The notes under the pieces are model-generated. The model was not told the origin of the DNA. It did not search any database and saw nothing but the letters and a program-made list of their open reading frames with translations. Below, in pieces: positions 25,585 through 33,226 of a DNA stretch of 64,000 nucleotides. This DNA comes from Mycobacterium celatum (GTDB lineage Bacteria > Actinomycetota > Actinomycetes > Mycobacteriales > Mycobacteriaceae), in the NCBI RefSeq assembly GCF_002101595.1, contig NZ_LQOM01000030.1, positions 84,016-148,015 of the forward strand. Reading direction: 5' to 3'. How positions within the stretch are numbered: position 1 is the stretch's first letter; each line of letters starts with the position of its first letter. Made by a program: the position numbers and the translations under genes.

Positions 25585-25660
25585 TTGGCTGAGCGTTGGA
25601 CGCGAAAGCGACTCTCAAGGAGGTCGACCTCTACCGGCCGATCGTGGAGATGTGGTTGGC
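25585..25660 (+). pseudogene. Collapsed remnant of a second tetR gene
   Basis: The sequence GCTGAGCGTTGGACGCGAAA at 25588-25607 matches the tetR start at 22088 (ERWTR-R), with the ATG now TTG. It is followed at once, from 25620, by GAGGTCGACCTCTACCGGCC-type sequence matching the tetR 3' end (DVDLFRPTLEM). About 180 codons between them are missing, and the two pieces are in different frames. The upstream stretch TCTCAGATTCTG is also shared with the intact copy. The remnant overlaps the end of fadD19 on the other strand. Confidence 0.75.
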
Positions 25661-27283
25661 GTGCCGCTCGTCGGCCGGGCGGGCCTCGGTCTGCTCCTTG
25701 GCCCAGCGGTAGTCGGGCTTGCCGGCCGGCGACCGCTTGACCTCGTCGACATACCAAAGTGCCCGCGGCACTTTGTATCCCGCGATCTCGCTCCGCACGA
25801 ACTGGTCTAGTTCGGCCAGCGACGGATGCATGCCGGGGCGCGGCTGCACGACGGCGGCCACGCACTGGCCGTACCGCTCGTCGGGAACGCCGACCACCAG
25901 CGCGTCGAACACGTCCGGGTGGCCCTTGAGCGCGGCCTCGACTTCCTCGGGGTAGATCTTCTCCCCGCCGCTGTTGATCGACACCGACCCGCGACCGAGC
26001 ATGGTGACGGTACCGTCGGCCTCCACCTGCGCGTAGTCGCCGGGGATGGCGTAACGGACGCCGTTGATCACCTTGAAGGTGGCCGCCGACTTCTCCGGAT
26101 CCTTGTAATAGCCGACCGGGACGTGTCCGCGTTTGGCGATGACCCCGCGCACCCCCGAGCCGGGCTTGACCTCGTTGCCGTCCTCGTCGAGCACCACGGT
26201 CCACTTGTCGATGGTGACCCGCGGCCCGCCGGTGTGCGGCTCGCCCTTGGCGACCACGCTGGTGCCGCCGAATCCGGTTTCCGACGAGCCGATCGAGTCC
26301 GTGACGACCCGATTGGGCAGCAGCTCGAGCAGTTTCTCCTTGATGCTGGGCGAGAACAGCGCCGCGGTGCTGGCCAACAGGAACAGCGACGACAGGTCGT
26401 AGTCGTTGTTCTTGAGCAGCGCGTCGAGCAGTGGCCGCGCCATCGCGTCACCGGTGAAGAACAGCAGGTTGACCTTGTGCTTGTGCACAGTCCGCCAGAC
26501 CTCGTCGGCGTCGAATTCCGGTGCCAGCACAATGGTTCCGCCGGAGAACAACGCCATCCAGGTCGCCGACTGCGTGGCGCCGTGGATCATCGGCGGAATC
26601 GGGAAGCGGACCATCGGCGGCCCGGCGGCGGCCTGCTTGGCCAGGTCATACTCGTCCTTGACGTATTCGCCGGTGGCGAAGTCGGTTCCGCCCAGCAGCA
26701 CCCGGTAGATGTCCTCGTGGCGCCACATCACGCCCTTGGGGAAGCCGGTGGTACCACCGGTGTAAAGCAGGTAGATGTCGTCGGCGCTGCGGGGGCCGAA
26801 ATCGCGCTCCGGCGAACCCTTTTCGAGCGCGGAGTAGAACTCGACGCCGCCGTAGCGCTGGTAGGCCCCTTCCCCTACGTCACTTTCGTCCTCGACCACG
26901 AGGATCGTCTTGACATTCGGGGTGTCCGGCAAGACGTTGGCGACGCGGTCGGAGTACTGGCGCTCGTGTACCAGCGCCACCATGTCGGAGTTGTCGAACA
27001 GGTAGCGCAGTTCGCCCTCGACGTAGCGGAAGTTGACGTTGACCAGGATGGCGCCGGCCTTGACGATGCCCAGCATCGCGATCACGATCTCGATGCGGTT
27101 GCGGCAGTACAGGCCGACCTTGTCGTCCTTCTTGACGCCCTGGTCGATCAGGTAATGCGCAAACCTGTTGGCCTTCTCCTCCAGCTGGCCATAGGTCAGC
27201 TGGTCGTCGCCACAGATCAGGGCGACGCGGTCAGGCACGGCGTCGATGGCATGCTCGGCTAAGTCGGCAATGTTCAGGGCCAC
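25631..27283 (-). CDS. fadD19: Sterol C26-acid CoA ligase FadD19
   Basis: 550 residues from a GTG at 27283 (ALNIADLAEHAIDAVPDRVAL), 12 bases downstream of a KstR box. Seen: the AMP-binding loop YLLYTGGTTGFPKGVMW, SIGSSETGFGG, the GDYAQVEADGT hinge and C-terminal Lys in RSPAGKPDYRW. Near-identical by memory to M. tuberculosis FadD19, which activates 3-oxo-cholestenoic acids as the first step of side-chain beta-oxidation. The last residues (NHISTIGR) are read from the antisense of the tetR remnant and differ from the M. tuberculosis tail I recall. The start has only weak ribosome-site sequence, so the message may be nearly leaderless. Confidence 0.93.
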   Translation of the reverse strand: MALNIADLAEHAIDAVPDRVALICGDDQLTYGQLEEKANRFAHYLIDQGVKKDDKVGLYCRNRIEIVIAMLGIVKAGAILVNVNFRYVEGELRYLFDNSDMVALVHERQYSDRVANVLPDTPNVKTILVVEDESDVGEGAYQRYGGVEFYSALEKGSPERDFGPRSADDIYLLYTGGTTGFPKGVMWRHEDIYRVLLGGTDFATGEYVKDEYDLAKQAAAGPPMVRFPIPPMIHGATQSATWMALFSGGTIVLAPEFDADEVWRTVHKHKVNLLFFTGDAMARPLLDALLKNNDYDLSSLFLLASTAALFSPSIKEKLLELLPNRVVTDSIGSSETGFGGTSVVAKGEPHTGGPRVTIDKWTVVLDEDGNEVKPGSGVRGVIAKRGHVPVGYYKDPEKSAATFKVINGVRYAIPGDYAQVEADGTVTMLGRGSVSINSGGEKIYPEEVEAALKGHPDVFDALVVGVPDERYGQCVAAVVQPRPGMHPSLAELDQFVRSEIAGYKVPRALWYVDEVKRSPAGKPDYRWAKEQTEARPADERHANHISTIGR

Positions 27284-27294
27284 GGACCCCAAAT

Positions 27295-27308
27295 TAGAAC
27301 GTGTTACA
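27295..27308. promoter_or_regulatory. KstR box between divergent fadD19 and echA19
   Basis: TAGAACGTGTTACA fits TnnAACnnGTTnnA exactly. It lies 11 bases before the fadD19 start codon and 44 bases before the echA19 start. Confidence 0.9.
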
Positions 27309-27352
27309 TTTCCTGACAAGTCTGGGGTCCTCTGGCAGGAAGGCGAACACCG

Positions 27353-28153
27353 GTGAGCGAGTCCGAGAAAGAACCCGACGCCCTGGTTGAGCAGCGCGGA
27401 CACACCCTGATCGTCACGATGAACCGGCCGTCGGCGCGCAACGCGCTGAGCGGCGAAATGATGCAAATCATGGTCGAGGCGTGGGACCGCGTCGACAGCG
27501 ATCCCGACATCCGCTGCTGCATCCTGACCGGGGCCGGCGGCTACTTCTGTGCCGGCATGGACCTCAAAGCGGCCACCGCCAAGCCGCCGGGTGAGTCGTT
27601 CAAGGACGGCAGCTACGACCCATCGCGCATCGACGCCCTGCTCAAGGGCCGGCGGCTGACCAAGCCGCTGATCGCCGCCGTCGAGGGCCCGGCGATCGCG
27701 GGTGGCACCGAGATTCTGCAAGGCACCGACATCCGGGTGGCCGGCGAAAGCGCCAAGTTCGGCATCTCCGAGGCCAAGTGGAGCCTGTATCCGATGGGCG
27801 GCTCGGCGGTAAGACTGGTCCGCCAGATCCCGTACACCGTCGCCTGCGATCTGCTGCTGACCGGACGGCACATCACCGCCGCCCAGGCCAAGGAGATCGG
27901 CCTGATCGGACACGTCGTTCCCGACGGGCAGGCGCTGACCAAGGCTTTAGAGATAGCCGACGTGATTTCTGCTAACGGCCCGCTGGCCGTGCAGGCCATC
28001 CTGAAGTCCATCCGGGAAACCGAGGGCATGCACGAGAACGAGGCGTTCAAGATCGACACCCAACTCGGCATCAAGGTCTTCCTGTCCGACGACGCCAAGG
28101 AAGGCCCGCTGGCCTTCAAGGAAAAACGCGCGCCGCAGTTCAAGGGCCGCTGA
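27353..28153 (+). CDS. echA19: Enoyl-CoA hydratase of sterol side-chain degradation
   Basis: 266 residues from a GTG at 27353 with AGGAAGG upstream. Crotonase features: [25 protein letters not shown] (oxyanion hole) and [20 protein letters not shown], with Glu residues in [12 protein letters not shown] where the catalytic acid lies. EchA19 hydrates alpha,beta-unsaturated sterol side-chain CoA esters. Divergent from fadD19 under a shared KstR box, as in M. tuberculosis (Rv3516). Confidence 0.93.
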   Translation: MSESEKEPDALVEQRGHTLIVTMNRPSARNALSGEMMQIMVEAWDRVDSDPDIRCCILTGAGGYFCAGMDLKAATAKPPGESFKDGSYDPSRIDALLKGRRLTKPLIAAVEGPAIAGGTEILQGTDIRVAGESAKFGISEAKWSLYPMGGSAVRLVRQIPYTVACDLLLTGRHITAAQAKEIGLIGHVVPDGQALTKALEIADVISANGPLAVQAILKSIRETEGMHENEAFKIDTQLGIKVFLSDDAKEGPLAFKEKRAPQFKGR

Positions 28154-28167
28154 GGCGTCCGCTCCTC

Positions 28168-28229
28168 CGCCGAACGTGTACTCAGGGCGGGATTCGGGCG
28201 ATTTTTCCGCCGTGAATGCACGTTGGACG
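28168..28229. repeat. Palindromic repeat, family A, copy 1 (upstream of DUF559 gene 1)
   Basis: Arms 28168-28190 and 28207-28229 pair at 18 of 23 positions (CGCCGAACGTGTACTCAGGG against its partner). The spacer reads GATTCGGGCGATTTTT. The same element recurs in the same orientation at 29086-29153 on the far side of the DUF559 gene. It lies between echA19 and that gene and could act as a terminator. Confidence 0.75.
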
Positions 28230-28260
28230 ACGTGTCGGTGCCCGTGGGCAGACTGCCGCC

Positions 28261-29136
28261 ATGGGGGAACCGTTCATTGGCAGTGAAGTCCTGGCTTCTG
28301 GTCAGCTGACCCGCCACGCGCTCAGAAGCAAGTGCGTCGCGATTTATCCGGATGTCTACGTGCCAGCCGACACCGAGGTCACCAGTGTGCAGCGCGCTCG
28401 CGCCGCCTGGCTGTGGTCCCGGCGGCGCGGTGTGATCGCCGGCCACTCGGCTTCGGCTTTGCACCGCGCCAAATGGGTTGATAACCGGGCACCGGCCGCG
28501 TTGCTGTACGACTATCGCCGGCCGCCCAACGGTATTCGCACCTGGTCGGATCGTGTCGACGACGACGAAATCCAACTGATCGCCGGCGTGTCCGTCACGA
28601 CGCCGGCACGAACCGCCCTCGATTTGGCATGTCGCAACCCGGTCAGTAAGGCCGTGGCCGCCATCGATTCCCTTGCCCGCGCAACACACCTCAAAATGGC
28701 CGACGTCGAACTACTGGCCGACCGTTACAAGGGCCGACGCGGTATCCGGCGAGCCCGTATCGCACTCCCCCTCGTCGACCCGGGCGCGGAATCGCCGCGC
28801 GAGACGTGGCTGCGGCTATTACTCATTCGCGCGGGCTTTCCACCGCCAACGACCCAGATTCCGGTGTATGACGAGTACGGGCAACTCATCGCCGTCATCG
28901 ACATGGGCTGGGAACACATCAAAGTCGGCGTCGACTACGAGGGCGACCACCACTGGATGAATCGACGGCGCTTCTACCACGATATCCGGCGCGCAGACGC
29001 GGTGACGGAATCTGGGTGGATCGACATCCGGGTGACGGCAGAGGACACCGAAGCCGGCATCATCCGGCGAGTGTCGGCGGCGTGGGATCGCCGAACGTGT
29101 AGTGAGGGCGGAATTTCGACCGATTTTTCGCCCTGA
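28261..29136 (+). CDS. DUF559 / Vsr-like endonuclease-domain protein, copy 1
   Basis: 291 residues from the ATG at 28261 (MGEPFIGSEVLASGQL), matched to the start of its paralogue at 49132. The N-terminal half resembles the winged-helix region of AbiEi-like proteins (AAWLWSRRRGVIAGHSASALH). The C-terminal third has the restriction-endonuclease-fold pattern Asp214 (VIDMGW), then VGVDYEGDHHW with Asp225, Glu227 and His230. The last 16 residues are read from the left arm and spacer of the flanking palindrome. The position equals Rv3517 of M. tuberculosis, which I remember only as conserved hypothetical. Function unknown; nuclease activity is inferred. It is unrelated to sterol chemistry. Confidence 0.82.
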   Translation: MGEPFIGSEVLASGQLTRHALRSKCVAIYPDVYVPADTEVTSVQRARAAWLWSRRRGVIAGHSASALHRAKWVDNRAPAALLYDYRRPPNGIRTWSDRVDDDEIQLIAGVSVTTPARTALDLACRNPVSKAVAAIDSLARATHLKMADVELLADRYKGRRGIRRARIALPLVDPGAESPRETWLRLLLIRAGFPPPTTQIPVYDEYGQLIAVIDMGWEHIKVGVDYEGDHHWMNRRRFYHDIRRADAVTESGWIDIRVTAEDTEAGIIRRVSAAWDRRTCSEGGISTDFSP

Positions 29137-29153
29137 GTACACGTTCGGCGATC
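29086..29153. repeat. Palindromic repeat, family A, copy 2 (downstream of DUF559 gene 1)
   Basis: Arms 29086-29110 and 29129-29153 pair at 23 of 25 positions (GATCGCCGAACGTGTAGTGA and partner). The spacer shares CGATTTTT with copy 1 at 28168. The left arm encodes the end of the DUF559 protein; the right edge touches the cyp142 stop codon. Between these convergent genes it would also work as a two-way terminator. Confidence 0.8.
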
Positions 29154-30360
29154 AATGGAGCACGGGTTCGCTCGGCGTGAACACTACCGGCATGGATTCC
29201 AGGCCGCTGACGAAGTTGGCCGGCCGCAGCGGCAACCTGTCGGCGGCGGCCAGCCGCAGATCCGGCAACCGTTCCAGTACCCGCGACGTCATCAGCGAAA
29301 GCTCCAGCCGGGCAAGCTGATTACCCAGGCAGAAGTGGGTGCCGAAGCCAAAGGCCATGTGGTTGTTGGGGTCTCGGCGGATATCGAACTGCTCCGGGTT
29401 GTCGAACACCGACTCGTCGAAGTTCGCGGACTCGAACAGCAGCATCATCTTCTCGCCCTGCCGCAACTGGGTGCCGTGAAATTCCGTGTCGGCGGTCAAT
29501 GTTCGGCACATATTCTTCACCGGCGACGTCCACCGCAGCATCTCCTCGATGGCGCCGGGCAACAGCGACGGGTCGGCCAAAAGTTGTTCCCACTGGTCGC
29601 GGTTGCGCAACAGCTGCTCGGTGCCGCCGGACAGGGTGTGCCGGGTGGTCTCGTCGCCGCCGATCAGGATCAGCAGCGTCTCGAAGACGATCTCGTCGTC
29701 GGACATCCGCTGCCCGTCGACCTCGGCGTTCACCAGGATCGAGAACAGGTCTTCGGTCGGTTCCGACCGGCGCTTGGTGATGATGCCCTTCGTGAATTCG
29801 GTGTACGCGGCGAAAGCGTCCATCACCGCTTGGAATTCGGCCGACGTCGGGTCGAGATGCGAACTCAGCCCGGTGACCAGGTCGTCCGACCATTTCAGCA
29901 GCATCCCGCGGTCTTCGGGCAGCACCCCGAGCATGTCGCCGATCACCGCCATCGGCAGCGGCGCGGCGATATCGCGGACGAAGTCACACTCACCGCGCTC
30001 ACACACCGCGTCGATCAGCGTGTCACACAACCGCGCAATCGACGGCTCCTTCTCGCGCACCCGCTTGCGGGTGAAGCCCGCGTTGACGAGCTTGCGCCGC
30101 AACAGATGTGCGGGATCGTCCATGTCGATCATGTACGGCATCCCCGGCTGGTCCGGCCGGATGCCGCCGGTGGAAGAGAACAATTCGGGATTGCGTTCGG
30201 CGTCGATGATCGCCTGATACGTCGTCGCGGCCGCCAGGCCGTTGCGGTCCCGGAAAACCGGTTGATTGGCCCGCATCCAGCGATATGCCTCGCGGGCTCG
30301 CCGGCCGTCGGCGTAGAAAGTGCCATTGGTCAGATCAACGTCTGGAATCGTGACCGTCAT
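29152..30360 (-). CDS. cyp142: Cytochrome P450 CYP142, sterol C26/C27 oxidase
   Basis: 402 residues. The haem motif FGFGTHFCLGNQLAR, the I-helix GGDETTRHTLSGG and the ExxR in IEEMLRW identify a P450. The sequence closely follows what I recall of M. tuberculosis CYP142A1 (MDDPAHLLRRKLVNAGFTRKR, VLTADTEFHGT-type segment). It oxidises the terminal methyl of the cholesterol side chain and backs up CYP125. Its ATG is only 16 bases from the ATG of the divergent next gene, and no KstR box lies between them. Confidence 0.94.
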   Translation of the reverse strand: MTVTIPDVDLTNGTFYADGRRAREAYRWMRANQPVFRDRNGLAAATTYQAIIDAERNPELFSSTGGIRPDQPGMPYMIDMDDPAHLLRRKLVNAGFTRKRVREKEPSIARLCDTLIDAVCERGECDFVRDIAAPLPMAVIGDMLGVLPEDRGMLLKWSDDLVTGLSSHLDPTSAEFQAVMDAFAAYTEFTKGIITKRRSEPTEDLFSILVNAEVDGQRMSDDEIVFETLLILIGGDETTRHTLSGGTEQLLRNRDQWEQLLADPSLLPGAIEEMLRWTSPVKNMCRTLTADTEFHGTQLRQGEKMMLLFESANFDESVFDNPEQFDIRRDPNNHMAFGFGTHFCLGNQLARLELSLMTSRVLERLPDLRLAAADRLPLRPANFVSGLESMPVVFTPSEPVLH

Positions 30361-30376
30361 CTACTAACCTCCAGAT

Positions 30377-31099
30377 ATGCCTGAATCACAACACACCATC
30401 GCCGGAACGGTGCTGACCATGCCGGTCCGGGTTCGCAAGGCTGACGTGCATACCGCGATGTTCTCGGTGGACGCCGAGGCGGCGCAGCGGCTCATCGACT
30501 ACAGCGGCCTGCGGGTCTGCCAGCATCGGCCTGGCCGGGCCATCGTCAACCTGATGCTGGCCCGCTACATCGACGGCGATCTCGGGCAGTACCACGAATT
30601 CGGCACCGCCGTGATGGTCAACCCGCCAGGCTCGACGGCCAGCGGCTGGCGGGCTTTCAAGGATGCCGCGGCGTTCATCCACCACCTGCCGGTCGACCAA
30701 TCGTTCACCCTGGAAGCGGGCCGAACCATTTGGGGTTTCCCAAAGATCATGGCGGACTTCACCGTTCGCGAGGGACGCACGTTCGGGTTCGACGTCAGCG
30801 CCGAAGGCTCGCACATCGCCGGCATCGACTTCGGCCGGGGCCTGCCGGTGCCGTCGATCTTCACTTCGCGCGAACAGGTGCTCAAGACCTACACCTACGC
30901 CGACGGCACCACCCGCGAGGTGCCGTGGGAGATGAGTGTCAGTGGGCTGCGCGGTCGGCCCGGCGGGGCGACGGTGCGGCTCGGCGACCATCCGTACGCC
31001 AAGGAGCTGGCGTCGCTGGGCCTGCCGAAGCGCGCGATGGTGTCCGGGTCGGTTGCCAACGTGGGAATGTCGTTCGGCGACGCGCATGTGCTCCACTGA
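30377..31099 (+). CDS. Acetoacetate-decarboxylase-family protein (Rv3519-like)
   Basis: 240 residues. The element IWGFPKIMADF has the Lys position of the Schiff-base lysine in acetoacetate decarboxylases, and EFGTAVMVNPPGSTASGW and FTLEAGRTIWG are typical of the fold. The corresponding M. tuberculosis gene would be Rv3519, a conserved gene of the cholesterol region. The natural substrate is unknown. It is divergent from cyp142 with a 16-base gap, and its stop is followed by a KstR box before the convergent neighbour. Confidence 0.82.
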   Translation: MPESQHTIAGTVLTMPVRVRKADVHTAMFSVDAEAAQRLIDYSGLRVCQHRPGRAIVNLMLARYIDGDLGQYHEFGTAVMVNPPGSTASGWRAFKDAAAFIHHLPVDQSFTLEAGRTIWGFPKIMADFTVREGRTFGFDVSAEGSHIAGIDFGRGLPVPSIFTSREQVLKTYTYADGTTREVPWEMSVSGLRGRPGGATVRLGDHPYAKELASLGLPKRAMVSGSVANVGMSFGDAHVLH

Positions 31100-31121
31100 C
31101 CGCACCACCATCCGGCCAATT

Positions 31122-31135
31122 TAGAACGTGTTCTA
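31122..31135. promoter_or_regulatory. KstR box between two convergent genes
   Basis: TAGAACGTGTTCTA is a perfect palindrome and perfect KstR consensus. It lies in the 51-base gap between the 3' ends of the ADC-like gene (ends 31099) and the luciferase-like gene (ends 31151), where no start codon is served. Confidence 0.85.
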
Positions 31136-31150
31136 ACCGGACCGCAACGG

Positions 31151-32182
31151 TCAGATCAGCGAGGCGAGCTCGCGAATCTGCTCGGTGCTGCGGCCGGATA
31201 CCACCATCATGGTCACGCCGGCGGCTTCCCAGGCCTTGATCTGCTCACGCACGTAGTCCAGGTCGCCGACGATCGCCGCGTCGTCGATGACCTCGTCCGG
31301 GATGATCTCCGCGGCCTTGTCCTTCTGGTCGCCGCGGAAGAGCCTCGTGACCTCGTCGACGACCTCGGCGTAGCCCATCCGGCGGTACACGTCGGCGTGG
31401 AAGTTCGTGTCTTCGGCCCCCATCCCGCCCATGTAGAGGGCGATATATGGCTTCATGGCCGCGAAGGCGGCGGCGCGGTCATTGGTGATGACGATGTTGG
31501 CCGTCGCGCAGATCTCGAAGTCTTTGCGGCTGCGGCGCGCCCCTGGCCGGGCGAACCCCTCGTCGAGCCACTCGTTGTACATGTCGGCCAGCCGGGGCGT
31601 GTAGAAGATCGGCAGCCAGCCGTCGCAGATCTCGGCGGCTAGCGCGACGTTCTTCGGCCCCTCGGCACCCAGCAGGATCGGGATGTCGGCGCGCAGCGGA
31701 TGGGTGATCGGTTTGAGTGCCTTGCCCAGACCCGTTGTGCCGTCGCCGGTTAGCGGCAGCGGGTAGTGGGGGCCGTCGCTGGTCACCGGCTTCTGCCGGG
31801 CCAGCACCTGGCGCACGATGTCGATGTACTCGCGGGTGCGGGCCAGCGGCTTGGGAAAGCGCTGGCCATACCAGCCCTCGACCACCTGCGGGCCGGAGAC
31901 CCCCAGGCCCAGCATGTGCCGGCCACCGGAGAGGTGGTCGAGCGTCAGCGCTGCCATCGCGCAGGCGGTCGGGGTGCGCGCGGACAGCTGGACCACCGAG
32001 GTGCCCAGCCGCACGCGTCGGGTCGACGCCCCCCACCAGGCCAGCGGGGTGTAGGCGTCCGATCCCCATGCTTCCGCGGTGAACACGGCGTCGAAGCCGG
32101 CGTCCTCGGCCGCGGCGACCAGTTCACCGGCATTCTCCGGCGGCTGAGCACCCCAATATCCCAGCTGCAGTCCCAGCTTCAT
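31151..32182 (-). CDS. Luciferase-like (LLM class) probable F420-dependent oxidoreductase (Rv3520c-like)
   Basis: 343 residues with the bacterial-luciferase TIM-barrel pattern: MKLGLQLGYWGA, DAVFTAEAWGSDAYTPLAWW, RVRLGTSVVQLSARTP, SGGRHMLGLGVSGPQVVEGWYG, and PILLGAEGPKNVALAAEICDGWLP. The SGPQVVEGWYG element is typical of F420-binding members. In M. tuberculosis this gene (Rv3520c) is in the KstR regulon. It has a KstR box 24 bases upstream of its start, shared with the divergent DUF35 gene. The substrate is unknown, presumably a sterol intermediate. Confidence 0.87.
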   Translation of the reverse strand: MKLGLQLGYWGAQPPENAGELVAAAEDAGFDAVFTAEAWGSDAYTPLAWWGASTRRVRLGTSVVQLSARTPTACAMAALTLDHLSGGRHMLGLGVSGPQVVEGWYGQRFPKPLARTREYIDIVRQVLARQKPVTSDGPHYPLPLTGDGTTGLGKALKPITHPLRADIPILLGAEGPKNVALAAEICDGWLPIFYTPRLADMYNEWLDEGFARPGARRSRKDFEICATANIVITNDRAAAFAAMKPYIALYMGGMGAEDTNFHADVYRRMGYAEVVDEVTRLFRGDQKDKAAEIIPDEVIDDAAIVGDLDYVREQIKAWEAAGVTMMVVSGRSTEQIRELASLI

Positions 32183-32205
32183 CTCCGGCTCCTTGCTCAG
32201 ATTCT

Positions 32206-32219
32206 TAGAACCTGTTCTA
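32206..32219. promoter_or_regulatory. KstR box between the divergent LLM and DUF35 genes
   Basis: TAGAACCTGTTCTA fits the consensus. It lies 23 bases upstream of the LLM gene and 9 bases upstream of the GTG of the DUF35 gene, so it controls the ltp4-ltp3 operon as well. Confidence 0.88.
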
Positions 32220-32228
32220 CTCGAAGGC

Positions 32229-33218
32229 GTGACATCAAGTTCAACTAGCCCGCCGCTGATCGACCACCCTGAGCCGCCTCTCTCGGCGCCGCTGACGCTG
32301 TCCTTTGACTACACCCGTTCGGTCGGTCCCACCCTGGGCAAATTCTTCACCGCCCTACGCGAACGCCGCATCCTTGGGGTGCGCGGATCCGATGGCCGGG
32401 TGCTTGTGCCGCCGGCCGAATACGACCCGGTCAGCTACGAACCGCTGGGCGAGATGGTACCGGTGGCTGCCACCGGGACCGTCGAGTCCTGGACGTGGCA
32501 GCCGCAGCCGCTGGAGGGGCAGCCGCTGGATCGGCCGTTCGCCTGGGCGCTGATCAAGCTCGACGGCGCCGACACCACGCTGCTGCACGCCGTCGATGCG
32601 GGGGCGCCCGACGCGATCAGCCGCGGCACCCGGGTGCATGTGCATTGGGCCGACGAGCCGGCCGGCGTGATCACCGACATCGCCTACTTCCAGCTGGGTG
32701 ACGAGCCCGAACCGGAGGGCCAGCCGGACAACCGAGATCCGGTTTCCATAATCGAGACGCCGATCAGCCTGACGATTCAGCACAGCGCGTCACAGCCGGA
32801 AAGTGCCTATCTGCGTGCGCTGCAGGAAGGCAAGCTGCTCGGTGCTCGCACCGGCGAAACAGGCAAGGTGTACTTCCCGGCGCGCGAGGCCGACCCCGCC
32901 ACCGGCTTGGCGCTCGACAACTACGTCGAGCTGCCCGACAAGGGCACGGTGACGACGTTCGCCATCATCAATATCCCGTTCGCGGGCCAGCGCATCAAGC
33001 CGCCCTATGTGGCGGCCTACGTGCTGCTCGACGGCGCCGACATCCCATTCCTGCACCTGGTCACCGACATCGACGCATCCGAGGTTCGGATGGGCATGCG
33101 GGTCGAGGCGGTATGGCGGCCCCGCGAGGAATGGGGTTTGGGCATCGACAACATCTCGCATTTCCGGCCCACCGGCGAACCGGACGCCGACTACGACACC
33201 TACAAGCACCACCTGTAA
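32229..33218 (+). CDS. Tandem DUF35 OB-fold protein (Rv3521-like)
   Basis: 329 residues from a GTG at 32229, directly after a KstR box. The protein contains two similar halves: FFTALRERRILGVRGSDGRV (about 38-57) and YLRALQEGKLLGARTGETGK (about 197-216). Each is followed by a GTV-rich OB-fold strand set. DUF35 proteins assist thiolases and hydratases that act on large acyl-CoAs; the usual zinc ribbon needs four Cys, but this protein has none. It heads the operon with ltp4 and ltp3, so it is probably the partner of one or both thiolase-like proteins. Confidence 0.85.
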   Translation: MTSSSTSPPLIDHPEPPLSAPLTLSFDYTRSVGPTLGKFFTALRERRILGVRGSDGRVLVPPAEYDPVSYEPLGEMVPVAATGTVESWTWQPQPLEGQPLDRPFAWALIKLDGADTTLLHAVDAGAPDAISRGTRVHVHWADEPAGVITDIAYFQLGDEPEPEGQPDNRDPVSIIETPISLTIQHSASQPESAYLRALQEGKLLGARTGETGKVYFPAREADPATGLALDNYVELPDKGTVTTFAIINIPFAGQRIKPPYVAAYVLLDGADIPFLHLVTDIDASEVRMGMRVEAVWRPREEWGLGIDNISHFRPTGEPDADYDTYKHHL

Positions 33219-33226
33219 AGGCTGTT

